From Piromyces finnis (Eukaryota > Neocallimastigomycota > Neocallimastigomycetes > Neocallimastigales > Neocallimastigaceae): 64,000 nt of DNA. The notes under the pieces are model-generated. The model worked only from the letters and a program-made list of their open reading frames with translations, searched no databases and was not told the DNA's origin. Each line of letters starts with the position of its first letter. The stretch's first letter is position 1. Positions 48,769-60,796 of this stretch are shown here, one piece after another. The position numbers were made by a program, and so were the translations under genes. Where the stretch lies: NCBI GenBank assembly GCA_002104945.1, contig MCFH01000053.1:184501-248500 (forward strand), given 5' to 3'.

Positions 48769-50653
48769 TATTGTTGTTATTATTTATTAAATTGGCGAAA
48801 TAAATAAAGAATATTTAAAAAAAAAATAGAATAATTACATCTTCTAAAACTTTTCCTTTATATTGATTAATATTTGCTTCTTTTGGAGTTTCTGTTATTG
48901 GTTGACTTTGAAGTGTAGTATTGTCATTTTCTTCAGTTACTACTGGATCATTTTCTTCAGTTATTTGTGCTTCTGTTAAGCGTTCCCAATCTTTCTCTTC
49001 GGGTTTTTCTTCTCTTAATACCTCTTTTTCATGATTATTTTGTTTTAATGAAGAAATATTTTTTTGATTTTTTTTATTTCTTCTTCTTTTAGCTAGAGTA
49101 TCCAATTTTTGATTTTGTTTAATAAAATCATTTAATTCATCCTTATTTTCTTTTTCCCATGGATCAAGGGATGATTCAAGTTCCTCATTATCATTGTATT
49201 CAATGACATTATCTTGATCATCCCATATATCAATATTTGCATCGATTTCATCATCCTCTATTTTTTCTTCTTCCTCCTCTTCCTCTTCATCACTATCAAT
49301 TTCTCTAATTCTACCTTCATCATTATCTTGGTATCTTTTTCTGAAATTTATAAATTTTGGATTTTCTTGTTTTTCATTATTTATCCATGAATATAAATCT
49401 TTCTATTATTTCATTTATGATTTATTACAATATACAATATATATTTAATAAAATTTCGGGAAATATTGCGTTAAAATATATTTATATAAATAATATATAT
49501 AAAATATATTATTTATATTATTTAATTACTATTTTCCTATTTAATGAATTTTTTTTTTAAAAAATATTTTAATTTATTTCTTGTATTACTTTTGCTTCTT
49601 CTGCAGCCTTATTTTTAATCTCTTTAATTTTTTCTCTTTCTGCTTTTTCTACATCCATTTGTTTTTGAACCATTTCTCTTTTTTGATTATTAATAAAAAT
49701 TCTTTTTTGTTTTTGTTTCTTTAAATAATTATAAAGTAATATAATTAAAATAAGTAATTGGATTGAATCATCATAATTTAAGTATTAAAAAATTTTATAT
49801 AAAAACATTAATAAAAAGTGTCAATGTAAAATAAAAAAAATTCGAATATTTAATTTTTTTTCGTAATATTAATTATTACTTCTTTTATTTTTTCTAATGA
49901 TCTATCGAATGCTTCAGCTCTTCTCTTTTTAATTAATTCTTTATTTTCAGGTGTAGATTTTTCTTCATCTGTGAATAATGATGCTCTACCCCATAACTTT
50001 GATGTTTCCTTTTATTTCGAAATTTATTATTAAATAAATTAATTAGATCAAGTTTCATCATATAAAAAAAGTAATATAATAATTAGAATTGAAATTGAAA
50101 TAGAATATTAGATATGTGTTATATGCTTTATTTCTTTTTTTTTTTTTTTATCAAAAGATATTATTTTTTTCCGTATTTGTCATAATATATATTTATTCAT
50201 AAGTATGTACTTTTTTAATAGAGAATTTTATATCTTTTTGTGAAATATTTGCTGAAGAAGTATCTTCATCTACTTTGTCAAAGAAATCTAATTCAAAAAA
50301 AAAAGGACTAAAATTGATTTTTAAGTAACTATCGTTACCTATTGATAGATTGTATCATTTAAAAAAAAAAAAATTATATAAAGAAATATATAAATATTAG
50401 GATATTTTAGATATTATTATAATAAAATTCATAATAATAAAAAGTAAAAAAAAAAAAAGGAATATTTTTATTTTTTTAAAATTTTGATTTTCATATATTT
50501 TTTCAAACCCAATATATGTAAGCTTCATTAATTTTAAGTATACTACATACAATAAATATCAACATTTTTAGGATTCTGTCCATTTAATTTAATGGTCAAA
50601 AAAAGATGTTCTTCATCTTCCTGAAATTCATATTCTTTAATTAAAATTGGCAT
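47242..50653 (-). CDS. DNAAF4: Dynein axonemal assembly factor 4 (DYX1C1), p23/CS plus TPR protein
   Basis: Eleven minus-strand exons, 50653-50551, 50338-50211, 50008-49880, 49718-49590, 49402-48839, 48671-48425, 48249-48160, 48079-48023, 47900-47852, 47700-47468 and 47336-47242, encode 607 residues. DNAAF4 is a cytosolic co-chaperone that preassembles axonemal dynein arms. The N-terminal CS domain (MPILIKEYEFQEDEE, then SYLKINFSPFFFELDFF) is followed by a charged coiled coil. The family motif INITFTPRDRPTAARES comes next, then a C-terminal TPR array (YLKEKGNVFYKHEDYEGAINAYTSALEL, then CLSNRSACYLKMKKFEECLKDCDKAI) and a last half repeat. It is about 190 residues longer than the human protein, mainly because of the acidic Asp/Glu-rich exon 49402-48839. 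With CFAP96 it shows that the organism makes a motile flagellum. Confidence 0.92.
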
Positions 50654-52008
50654 TTATTATTTCTATTATCTTGTAACAAACTTTATATACAATTGTTATT
50701 ATGTTATTTCAAAATGTTTTTGAATATTGAAAATGTAATGAATTAATTTAAAAAAAAAAAATTTTTTTAATTCAACTTCCGACTTTTTTTAATTTTTTTT
50801 TTTTTTTTGTAACATTTTAAATTAAAAAATTTTTTTAAAAAAAAAAGCTTTTAATTAAATTTTGTGTAACAATATAATTTTTATTTTGTCTTTTTTTTTT
50901 TTTAATTATAAATTTTTAAAGTTAATACTTTCATAGGAAATTACATCCATAATAATAGAGTCCTACAGACAATGTTCCGTGCAGTCAAGCTCACTCCGCT
51001 TCTCATTCCGGCTCTATTGATTTTCCATGCATACTGTTGTAGGTGTTAATTGTGAATTAACATAATATAAATTTTATTTATAATAAAAAAATAATATTAA
51101 TAAAAACTTTATAAAATGTAATGTTTTTTGAGTTTATTAAAAACAATACTTTTAATAATTTTATAGTGATTAATCTATCTACTATTTTAGTGATATATTA
51201 ATTATAATAAAATTATAGTTTTATGATAAGTATATTTTAAATTCAGTTTTAAATTTGATAGATAAATTAAAATGGAATAAAAAAAATTAAAGTGTATATA
51301 CTAGACACAATAAAGATCTTTATCTTATAATAAATAAGTATTTAAAGCATAAAGAATAAAACTTTTTTTTTAAATATTTATTTCAAAATAAAAATTATCA
51401 ATTATTAATTTAACTTTGAGTCTGACATTAGTTGTTATTCTGATTTATTATATTGATAGAACTTCTAAGTGATTCGTATTTAAATATTTCTCTTTGAATT
51501 AAAATATTTAATGACTATAATAAAATAGCAATATAAATAAAAGTAGGATATTAAAAGAAAGAAAAGCTCAAATAAATAAGAAATAAATAACAGAAAATAA
51601 TAATTATTATTAACCTCACATAACAAGAATTTATGTGAATTATTCATTTTATTCTTTTTATACATGCTTTTATATACATGCTTTATATAAATGGCTAAAA
51701 AATAAAATAAAAATATATTATTTATATTGTATGAATAAATACATATATTTTTTTTAATTTTTTTTTTAAAAATAATTAATTAAAATTAGATTTAATATAA
51801 CCAATTTTAAACTTAATTAAAAGGACTAAAATAATTTTATAGGGATCTTTCAAAATAAACATTTAAATTGAATAAAAACTAATAAAAATTCTTTTTAACT
51901 TATAAAGGCTATTTAAAAAATATAGATAATTTATATTTTATAGCTTGTTTTAACATACGTCGTCACACAATACAATATTACACAATAATATTCTACATGT
52001 AATACAAT
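50654..52008. other. Intergenic with one GC-rich island
   Basis: AT-rich 1.36-kb spacer. It carries the DNAAF4 promoter at its left end and the compositionally foreign island at about 50945-51050. The rest holds short homopolymers only. Confidence 0.55.
50945..51050. other. Isolated GC-rich island of unknown nature
   Basis: About 100 bp of balanced base composition stands alone in sequence that is otherwise nearly all A/T. On the plus strand it contains a 25-codon frame (50972-51049), whose product (MFRAVKLTPLLIPALLIFHA plus a Cys-rich end) resembles a signal peptide. AATAGAG (50954-50960) pairs perfectly with CTCTATT (51012-51018), giving a closed stem that would suit a small structured RNA. 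On the minus strand the same bases form an open stretch of about 30 codons bounded by a CAG acceptor and an ATGTAATT-type donor, as an orphan exon would be. I cannot choose between RNA gene, transposon fragment and exon relic. Confidence 0.45.
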
Positions 52009-52899
52009 ATGGATGCTGAATTAAAAATTGAAGAACTAAAGGAATTGATATCAAATAATCAAAAACTCTATCTAGAAGATTTCTTTGATGTACATAGTAA
52101 TTATTTCGAAGATTTAAATAATTTTAATGAAATATTAATTTATACAATTGAATGTGCAACCGCATCTACTAAAATTTTAAAATACATAATTAATTTAAGA
52201 GAAGATAAAAATTTAAATTATTATATATTAACTAAACCAACTGAAGATAGCGAAAGTAATAATGAAAGTAATACTAAAATAAAAATTCCACTTTTTGAAG
52301 CTGTTAAAAATAATTTTTTTGATAAAGCTAATATATTAATTTCTTATAAAGCTGATAAAGTTGATATAAATTATAGTTATCAACAAAATATTTTTGACTA
52401 TTTATACAATTCAAAATGTCTTTCTACTAAAACCTTGAAATATATTTTGTCTTCTAAATATAACATTACACTCTCGATAATTTAAAATTATTAATTGAAA
52501 ATAATGAAAGTAAATATCTTGAAATAATTTTTGATTTTAATCAAAAAGAATTTAATGAAAAAATGATTTTAAACTTAATTAATGTTTCAAAAAATAAATT
52601 ACAAATTCCTGATGTATCATTTAATGCACTTTTAAAAAATAAAAAAGAAATATTTAATATAAATGAATGTCTGTATGAAATAGCTTATAGAAAAGGATAT
52701 AATAAAATATTAAACATTTTATTTAAAAATGATATGAGTAATAAACGTAAATTATATAAAAGAATAATTAAATATAATTTAATGAAATATTCAATTGAAA
52801 CATATAACTATGGATATATTAAAAAAATATTAAATATATAATCATTTTGCTATAAATGTATGAATTATAAAACAATTTTAAAGAGAATAATTGAAACTT

Positions 52900-52911
52900 T
52901 TGATAATCAAG
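52900..52911 (+). repeat. Left target-site duplication of the SINE
   Basis: TTGATAATCAAG, identical to 53470-53481. Confidence 0.93.
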
Positions 52912-53469
52912 GTCGTTCCAGTTTTTATCCTGGTTGTTAAGGCGTTTCCTTAGCATACATAAGGCTTCTGGTTCGACCCCGCAGATGTCAGTGCCTGTGG
53001 ATTTTCCCACTGGGTTTGCCATGGGTTGGGTTATGATATTCAGGTAAGTATAAATGAACTTTCTAATTTACTACTATGATAATAACACTCGTCTAGCCGG
53101 CCTGAGAGGGTCTAGTGTACATGGTACATTCCAAATTAGAACTTAATAAGTGGTGACTTAGGCTATGCCAAAAACACATAATATTCCTTAATCAATTTAA
53201 GTGTAAACATTAGGGGGCGGTTGACACGTGATCAAATTGACTATAAGAGGCTTAGCATTGTAGTTGTGAAATATCGTACAACGACATGCATCTAATGTAC
53301 ATGGATTAAGTGAGCGTCGAAGCTGAAGAAACAGTATGACAGACCAGGAGGGTCACAACCACCTAGCAATAGGAATGAGCCAACGTTTCTCTAAGAACCA
53401 CCATTGGAGCTAACTCTGATCGATGGGAGAAATGCACTCGGAAGTTAAAAAAAAAAAAAAAAAAAAAAA
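52912..53469 (+). mobile_element. tRNA-derived SINE with poly(A) tail
   Basis: A 558-bp insert of balanced base composition interrupts the ankyrin frame. Its head has RNA polymerase III promoter boxes: an A-box-like TGGTTGTTAAGG (52931-52942) and a near-perfect B box GGTTCGACCCC (52970-52980). Between them CCTTA and TAAGG flank a 7-base loop, as in a tRNA anticodon arm. The body of about 460 bp has no long open frame and matches nothing I know. It ends in a 23-base poly(A) (53447-53469). The same 12 bases, TTGATAATCAAG, flank it at 52900-52911 and 53470-53481, which is a target-site duplication. Removing the insert and one duplicate joins the ankyrin codons exactly. This is a recent LINE-mobilised insertion. 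Confidence 0.92.
52970..52980 (+). promoter_or_regulatory. Pol III B box within the SINE
   Basis: GGTTCGACCCC fits the consensus GGTTCGANYCC. It begins 39 bases after the A-box-like motif, close to the spacing in tRNA genes. Confidence 0.8.
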
Positions 53470-53481
53470 TTGATAATCAAG
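53470..53481 (+). repeat. Right target-site duplication of the SINE
   Basis: TTGATAATCAAG directly after the poly(A) tail, identical to 52900-52911. Confidence 0.93.
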
Positions 53482-55161
53482 ATGATAATAAAAGAAATAT
53501 TTCAAAATTATTTATCGATTCATTCATTTATAATACTGATAATATTAATAATGCATATGAATATAAAATAATTAATGAAAATAATAATTCGAATGATACT
53601 CTTACAAATATTAAATATAAACAAGAATACTTTAATATAATTTTAAATTGTGCAATAGAATGTCGTAATAAATCATTTATTGAATATTTAATTGAAAATG
53701 AAGAATATAAAGAAAATATTAATATAAATGTAAAAGATGCCAATGATGAATATCCGATGATTACTGCATTATATAGTAGTCAAAATGAAATATTAAAATA
53801 TTTAATTGAACATGCTGGTGGTGATTATAATATCAAAAATAATAGTGGAACTTCATTATTAATAATAGCACTTCAAAGAAAAAATAATGATATTGTTAAA
53901 TATTTATTTGAAAAACCAAATCTCAAAATCGATGAAAAAGACCCAAATGGAAAGTCTGTATTTTTAAATGCAATGAGTCAAAATAATCAAGATATCATTG
54001 AATTACTTTTTGATTATAATACCGCTAATAAAATACCGATTAATATTAATGAAAAAGATGCAAGTGGAAATTGTCCAATTACAAGAGCTATAAATAAAAA
54101 TAATTTTGATAGGGTCATTTTATTGATGGAATATGCAATTAGTAATAAGATTGATATGAATCTTACAGATATTAATGGTTATTCACTCTTACGTCTTTGT
54201 TATATTCAAGGATTTATAAATATATTTAAGTATTTAATTGAATATCTTGATATTAATAAAAAAGATAAATTTGGTAAAAGTATTATATTTTATGCAGTCG
54301 ATGAAAATGACATTGAAACTGTAAAATATTTAATTAATTGCGGAGCAGATTTAAACATTCGTGATTTTAGTAATAATTCAATTATTGATTATGCTATGTT
54401 TAATAACAATATTGATTTGTTAAATATATTAATACAAAAAGATAATCTTTCATTAAATAAATTTAATTCTAAAAATGAAACCCCGATTATATCATTAATT
54501 AAAAACAAAAATAGCACAACGGAAAAGAAAATAAAAATCATTATTAATTATATAAATAGAGGATGTGATATAAATAAATTAAATAATTATGTAGTAAATA
54601 AACTTTCCTCATTAATACATGCTATTGAAAATGATGAATTATCTTTAACTGAACTTTTAATTAATATGGGTGCAAATATTAATATAAAAAATGGAAAAGG
54701 ATATACCTATTTACGTTATGGTATTAATAAAGTAATGGGAAACTATAGTAATTTTTATTCTGATGGTATAACAAAATTATTGTTTAAAAATGAACTATAT
54801 AATATATATAATGATGATAAACTTTTCTTTTCAGAATTTTCAGAATTCTCAGAAATTAGCGAAAAAAAGTTAAATGAAATAAAAAGATTGATTTCTTCAA
54901 TAGTGGATATCAATATAGTAGACTATAATGGTAATACATTGCTACATGTAGCAGTATCAAAAAAAAAAACCCGAATTAGTAAAACTTTTAATTGAAAATG
55001 GAATAAAAAAAAATATTATGAACAAAGAAGGAGATACACCCAATGATATAAATATAAAGAAAAATAAAAAGAAAACTAATAAAGACTTAAAATCTTCAAA
55101 TACTACATCTGATGATAATGATAACAAAATTTATGAAGAAATTGATAAATTACTTAAATAG

Positions 55162-55880
55162 TTTTATTTAAAATACTAAGGTTTACAATAATTTATATTA
55201 GGAAACTTACAATTTCATAATAAAAAAAATAAAAAAATAAAAAAACTATCCAAATATTTAATATAACAGATTACTTCAAGTTTATTTGATTTTATTAATT
55301 GTTTTCTTTTTCCTATGTATACATTTATATATATATTTAATTTAAATGCTAGTTTATTCTTGTGTTATAAAATGTAAAAAGCAAAAATTCAAAAATTTAA
55401 TGACAAAAGATTTATTTTGAATTATATTATTATAAATAAGTTTTTTAAGATATGTTATATAATTATAAAAATAAAAAAGAAAAAAAAAAAAATATTACAA
55501 AAATTATATTTGGTATTGTTATTTAGATTTCGCTATTAATCATTTAAATGTATTTAAAAATGAAAAAAAAAATAAAAGATATAAATCTTATATATCCATT
55601 CAATATTTAATAATATTTAATAGAATTTATGAATAAAAGCAGTAGCATAAAGCCTTTACCCTTAATAATTATAATAAATTATGTATTTAGCTAATTTATA
55701 TTCTCATATACATTTTGTCCCCTATTTCTATTTGTTTTTCTCCTCTTTTTTTTTTTTTTTTTTTTTTTTATCATTTAAAAACTTAAAAATTATAAATATT
55801 TTATGTAATTAAATTAATGATGAATTGTAAGAAATATTAACTTTAGCATGATGTATTAAAGGAATGATAATGTAATGTTA
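55162..55880. other. Intergenic between convergent 3' ends, nothing seen
   Basis: AT-rich spacer with a poly(T) run at 55748-55769. It is shared by the 3' ends of the ankyrin pseudogene and the phosphatase gene. Confidence 0.5.
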
Positions 55881-57931
55881 TCATTTAATAAGGGTTTTTG
55901 GCTTAATATTGGTATATCTATCGTATGTAACATACATGAGGATTATAGTAATATCATCTACTTTTCTGTTATTTTTATAATTAAAATGAATAAAATAATA
56001 TAGTATATATTTATTAATATATAATTTTATTTTATACTTTTAAATATTTTTATAGTAATAAAAAGAGAATGCTTACCCTCCAGAATAATATTGACCAGTA
56101 CTACTGAATTTTTTTGAGAATGGACTTTCACGATACCAATCTTGGGAGTATTTCTTGGTTTGTTGAGTTAATTGGAAGGAAAGTCCTGAAAGTACTTCAT
56201 TAGTTTCTTTTTCCCATGCTTCATATTCTTCTTTTGTTTTAACTTCAGCCTTACTCTCTTTAATATTGTTTATATCATTCTTTATTATATTAATTATATC
56301 TTCATCATACATATTATCCCAAAGACCATCAGTACCTAAAATAATAACATCACCTTCTTCAGCAGTGAATTGATCATCATAGGCATCATGTGGTGTATTT
56401 TGTAGATAAGCAATAGAATTATCTGGAATAATGGATAATTGATATGGGGCATTAAAGTAATGTTGTTGTTCTTGTGTTTTGAAAATAACTTTGTTATCTC
56501 TTATTACAGAAAAACCAGAATCACCTAAATTTGTACTATATATAATACCTGAAATCTATATAAAATAATAATAATTATTATTATTTTTTACTTATTAAAA
56601 AATTATTTACTTTTTTTAAAAAAAAAAATATCATACCTTATCTAATGTTAAAATACAAGCAGTGGAACTACCAGCTTTAACTTCTTTCTTTCTAATTACC
56701 ATATCATAACCATCAATTAAAACAGTTTTTGGATCTGGCCAATCTTCTAAATCTCCTGAAACTTCCTTGCAAGAGTTCATTAAATCCCATGCGAATAGAC
56801 TTGGGTCAACACCAGATTTGTTCCATCCACCGACTCCATCAGCAATACCAAATACCATGAAATTATTTTGATCTAATTCGAAATAGGCATCTTCACCACA
56901 ATCTTTTTTGCAAATGGAAGGTAAATTTGTGGTACGATAATTCTTAGGTTCGTTAGAACAAGAATATAAGATCTTAAATTTATTAACAGTATGATTTTCA
57001 ACTTCATCAACAGAAGCTTCACTATGAATAATACTTGGAGATGAAACTACAGTAGCTTCAGAGTCTGTTTTTTCCATATCATGAATCTTATTTTTAACAG
57101 CGTATAATTTATCTTCTATATTATTCTTATCATCGAAATTATCATCTCCCAATACATCAATTTCATCTATTTAACACAAATATGAATATAAATATATAAC
57201 GTTAATAAAATAATATAATATAATATTAATAAAATTATATATAATTTACCATAAGAACCTAAATCTTTTTCTTCGGTTAATTGAATTGGTTGATTTTCTT
57301 CTTTAAGAACTTTTTTTTCAATATGATATATATATAAAAGAATAAATATCTTTATTAAATTTCAAAAAAAAAAAAAAAATAATAATATGTTATTAAAAAT
57401 ACCTTCTTGTTCTTCATCATCAGTAATGACAGTTGCACCATCAGAGATATCTTTTTGATTATCTATTGATGGAACATCTTTGAAAATACTTTTCTTCAAA
57501 TCATCAGTATTAATATTAATTTCTTGTGGTTCTTCACTAACAGTAGTTTTTTCAACCATGATGTTATATTGTTTATTAGAATGTAAAATTTCTATGGATG
57601 TTTCTAAATTTATATTATTATTAACACTAAATATTTTTGAAGTATTATTTAAAGTATGATATTTTTTATTTAAATTTTCGTTTTCTTGAGTTATTTTTTG
57701 ATTGTTAATATATGAAGTCGAAGATAGAGACTGATTTATATTATTGTTTTGATAAGAACTAATTGTATTGTTTAAATTGTTTTTATTTAAAGTAGTTATT
57801 GGTGTTTGAATTGATTTTGTTAAATTATTATTAATTAGTTTTTGTTTTGGTAATACACTTAATAAATCAATAGTATTTATTGAATTTAAACAATTCTTGT
57901 AGGTATTTATGTTATTAATTTTATTAAACAT
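55881..57931 (-). CDS. PTC7: PP2C-family protein phosphatase, PTC7/PPTC7 type
   Basis: Five minus-strand exons, 57931-57403, 57309-57250, 57166-56637, 56555-56077 and 55965-55881, encode 560 residues. The catalytic half is a PP2C domain of the PTC7 branch: CGEDAYFELDQNNFMVFGIADGVGGW with two metal-binding Asp, DPSLFAWDLM, KAGSSTACILTLD, NLGDSGFSVI, ILGTDGLWDNMYDEDI and the closing GGKVDDITIILMYV. All metal-binding aspartates are present, so an active Mn/Mg-dependent Ser/Thr phosphatase is expected. The N-terminal 190 residues are Asn/Ser/Thr-rich and start with a Lys/Asn-rich, nearly acid-free stretch that might target an organelle. Yeast Ptc7 is mitochondrial. The last exon was placed by the VDDIT motif. 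Confidence 0.92.
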
Positions 57932-60455
57932 TGACTTTAAATAGTATTGTTACTGTGGATTTAAATATATTTGATTAGGCTTAATATAACCTGTGCTTAT
58001 TTTACTTATTTTATCAAAATTTTTGAAAATAATTCTACTAATGGATATTTAATTAAATAAATATTTTCTGTCAAATCGTTATTGTATTGATATATTTAAT
58101 TAGTATTATTAAAAATTAGTTTTTTTAATAAATAATTTAATTTTTATAACAATTTATATATAAAAAAGAAGAAAAAAAAATTTTATCAAATATTATATCT
58201 ATATTTCTATTTATATATCTTAATATTTATAACTTTAAGGTTTATCAAATAATTTTAAAATACATTTATTTGCATATTATCATTTACTATTTACTTTGGA
58301 TTTATTTATTTATTTATTTATTTTTTCTATATGTCTTTTTCTGATTATTTTTTTTTATTTTTTATTTGTTTATTTATTTATTTTTATATTTTTTATTCAT
58401 TCTCATTACCATATATATATAAATAAATAGTTACTTTATTAAAGAGTATCAAAATCAAAATATAATTGCTTGTATCCTTTATAGATATGTATGTTAAAAT
58501 ATTATTAAAGATTCAAAAGTAGCAATAATATAATGGTATAATTGATGTATATTAATAATAATTAATATTTTTTTTAAATGAAAAGTATATTTTTAAAAAA
58601 AAAATAAATATATACAATTTTTCTTTTTATATAATATTAATTTTAAAATGTTTATTTTTTTATTAATAATATTTTTAATTATTAATTTCTTTTTTCTTTT
58701 AAAATACACTTTTCCTTTGAAAATCTTTAGGTATTTTACAATATTTAATTGTAAAATATTTATATTTATATAAATACTATTGAATATGATATAAAAACAA
58801 GCAAAAAAAAAAAAAGCAAGGAAAATATTTCAAAAAATATTTATTTTTTTTTTCTTTGATATATAAAAAATGAGTTAATTATCCAAATATATTACAAATA
58901 TATTAAATTATATTATAATATTTTAGAAATTATATTAAATTATTTTATAATAGTGTTAAAATTAAAAGATGAAAAAAAATAGATTAATTATTAATGAAAA
59001 ATTAAAAAAAAAGTTTTATCATTTCATTATATAATTCACCATATATTTATTATATTGATCAATTGACATTAATATATATTATTATTAAATTGTTAATAAA
59101 TATATAAATTTTTAATAATTTAATATTAAAGATTTGATATATTAAAAAGTACAATAGAATAGATATAATATACAAAAAATAAAGTAAATAAAATAGAATT
59201 ATAATAAAATGATATATTAATATTTTAATAATTTATATCAATATTAAATTAAAATAGAATGTCGTCAATAAAATTTTATTTTTAATTGTTTTTTTTTTTT
59301 GCATATATTGGTGTAGGGATAGATGAATATTGAGGTATATTTTTTGGGTAAGCCATATATATTAAATATAAATAAATAATAAAAAAAGATAAAAATTTGT
59401 AAAAGAAAGACTATGGATAATAATTGTTGTATTTAGTATAAGTCAATATAAGCTCTAGTAATAATCATCTTAATGAACCCAATACTGAATAATAATAACT
59501 TTATTCATGAAATGCATATGTAAAGATGTTGTTGTTCCTCTTTCCCTCATTTTTTTATTTAAATTAAGATTAATGAACTTGTTGGAAAAATAAAATAAGG
59601 AGTCATTTTGTTTTTTTAATATTGCTATTTATATATTAATTAATAATTTATGAAATTTAAATTAAATTGTATTCCAATACATTATAATATATTGTTTCAT
59701 ATATTTTTTAACTGCCCTCAACACTTTTTCATGTAAAATACTTTAAAAATCTAAAAAACTATAATTTATAATTAAACAATTAAAATTTTTTAATTTATAC
59801 TCAAATTACTTTTATAATGAACATTTTAACATTTTCTTTTTATTTAATAAAAAACTTGGCTATTTTTTTGTGAAAAAAAAATCAATATAAAATTTAATGA
59901 TTGAAATTAATAATACCTAGTTACAAATGATTAAAATATACTAATATATTGATTTGTATTATATTATGGATATACAATCTCCTTCTGATAGTCACTAATT
60001 TATTTTTCCTTTTATATACTTTCACTGCTACTAAAAATACTTACCTACCATAAGGTTAATTGATGGTGAATCCAATTGAAGTAATTTTTTATAATTTAAT
60101 TTAATATTAATTAATTAATAATTATCCAATATGCTTTTGAAAAAAAAAAGTTATTAATCTTTTTTTTTTTAATAAAAATTATTACTATTTTTGTAAGAAT
60201 TTGTTTTGTTGTGGCGTATTATATTTTTAATTCAATGTCATTAAATCAAGTTTCTAATTCTGCTTAACAAACTAATTAAAAATGTGCCGTATGACGTCTG
60301 TTATGCCAACCCCAAAATCTTTTTTTCTTAAAACTGTTGGGTTAAAATTGTTGACTTTTGTTTATATCCTTAATTATTGATAATTTTAATTAAATTTTAC
60401 ATTACATATCAAATATTAAATAGTATTAAATAGTATTAGTATTCTAATTATTATT

Positions 60456-60796
<341 letters not shown>

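Larger units (their letters stand above)
52009..55161 (+). pseudogene. Ankyrin-repeat protein gene, disrupted
   Basis: An intronless ankyrin-repeat gene runs from the ATG at 52009 to TAG at 55159-55161. It is broken by a frame change near 52470-52480 (one base lost or two gained), an in-frame TAA at 52839-52841, a SINE at 52912-53469 and one extra A in an 11-base A run (54959-54969). Between the lesions the protein is well preserved. The repeats are best seen at 53757-54960, with about ten 33-residue units of the type DxxGxSxLxxAxxxNxxDxVxxLLEY. Typical consensus fragments are ISYKADKVDINYSY, YLINCGADLNIRDFSNNS and ELLINMGANINIKNGKGYTYL. The tail is Lys/Asn/Asp-rich. Ankyrin proteins act as binding scaffolds; no partner can be named. 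The homopolymer change could be a sequencing error, but the SINE and the stop are not easily explained that way. Confidence 0.85.

Noticed and set aside
52819-53022. 67-codon minus-strand frame across the SINE head
   Set aside because: It spans the junction of the SINE and the ankyrin gene, so it cannot be an old gene.
52912-53446. SINE head as a functional tRNA gene
   Set aside because: The B box is good but the acceptor stem does not pair, the loop lacks T33, and the element has a long body and poly(A) tail.
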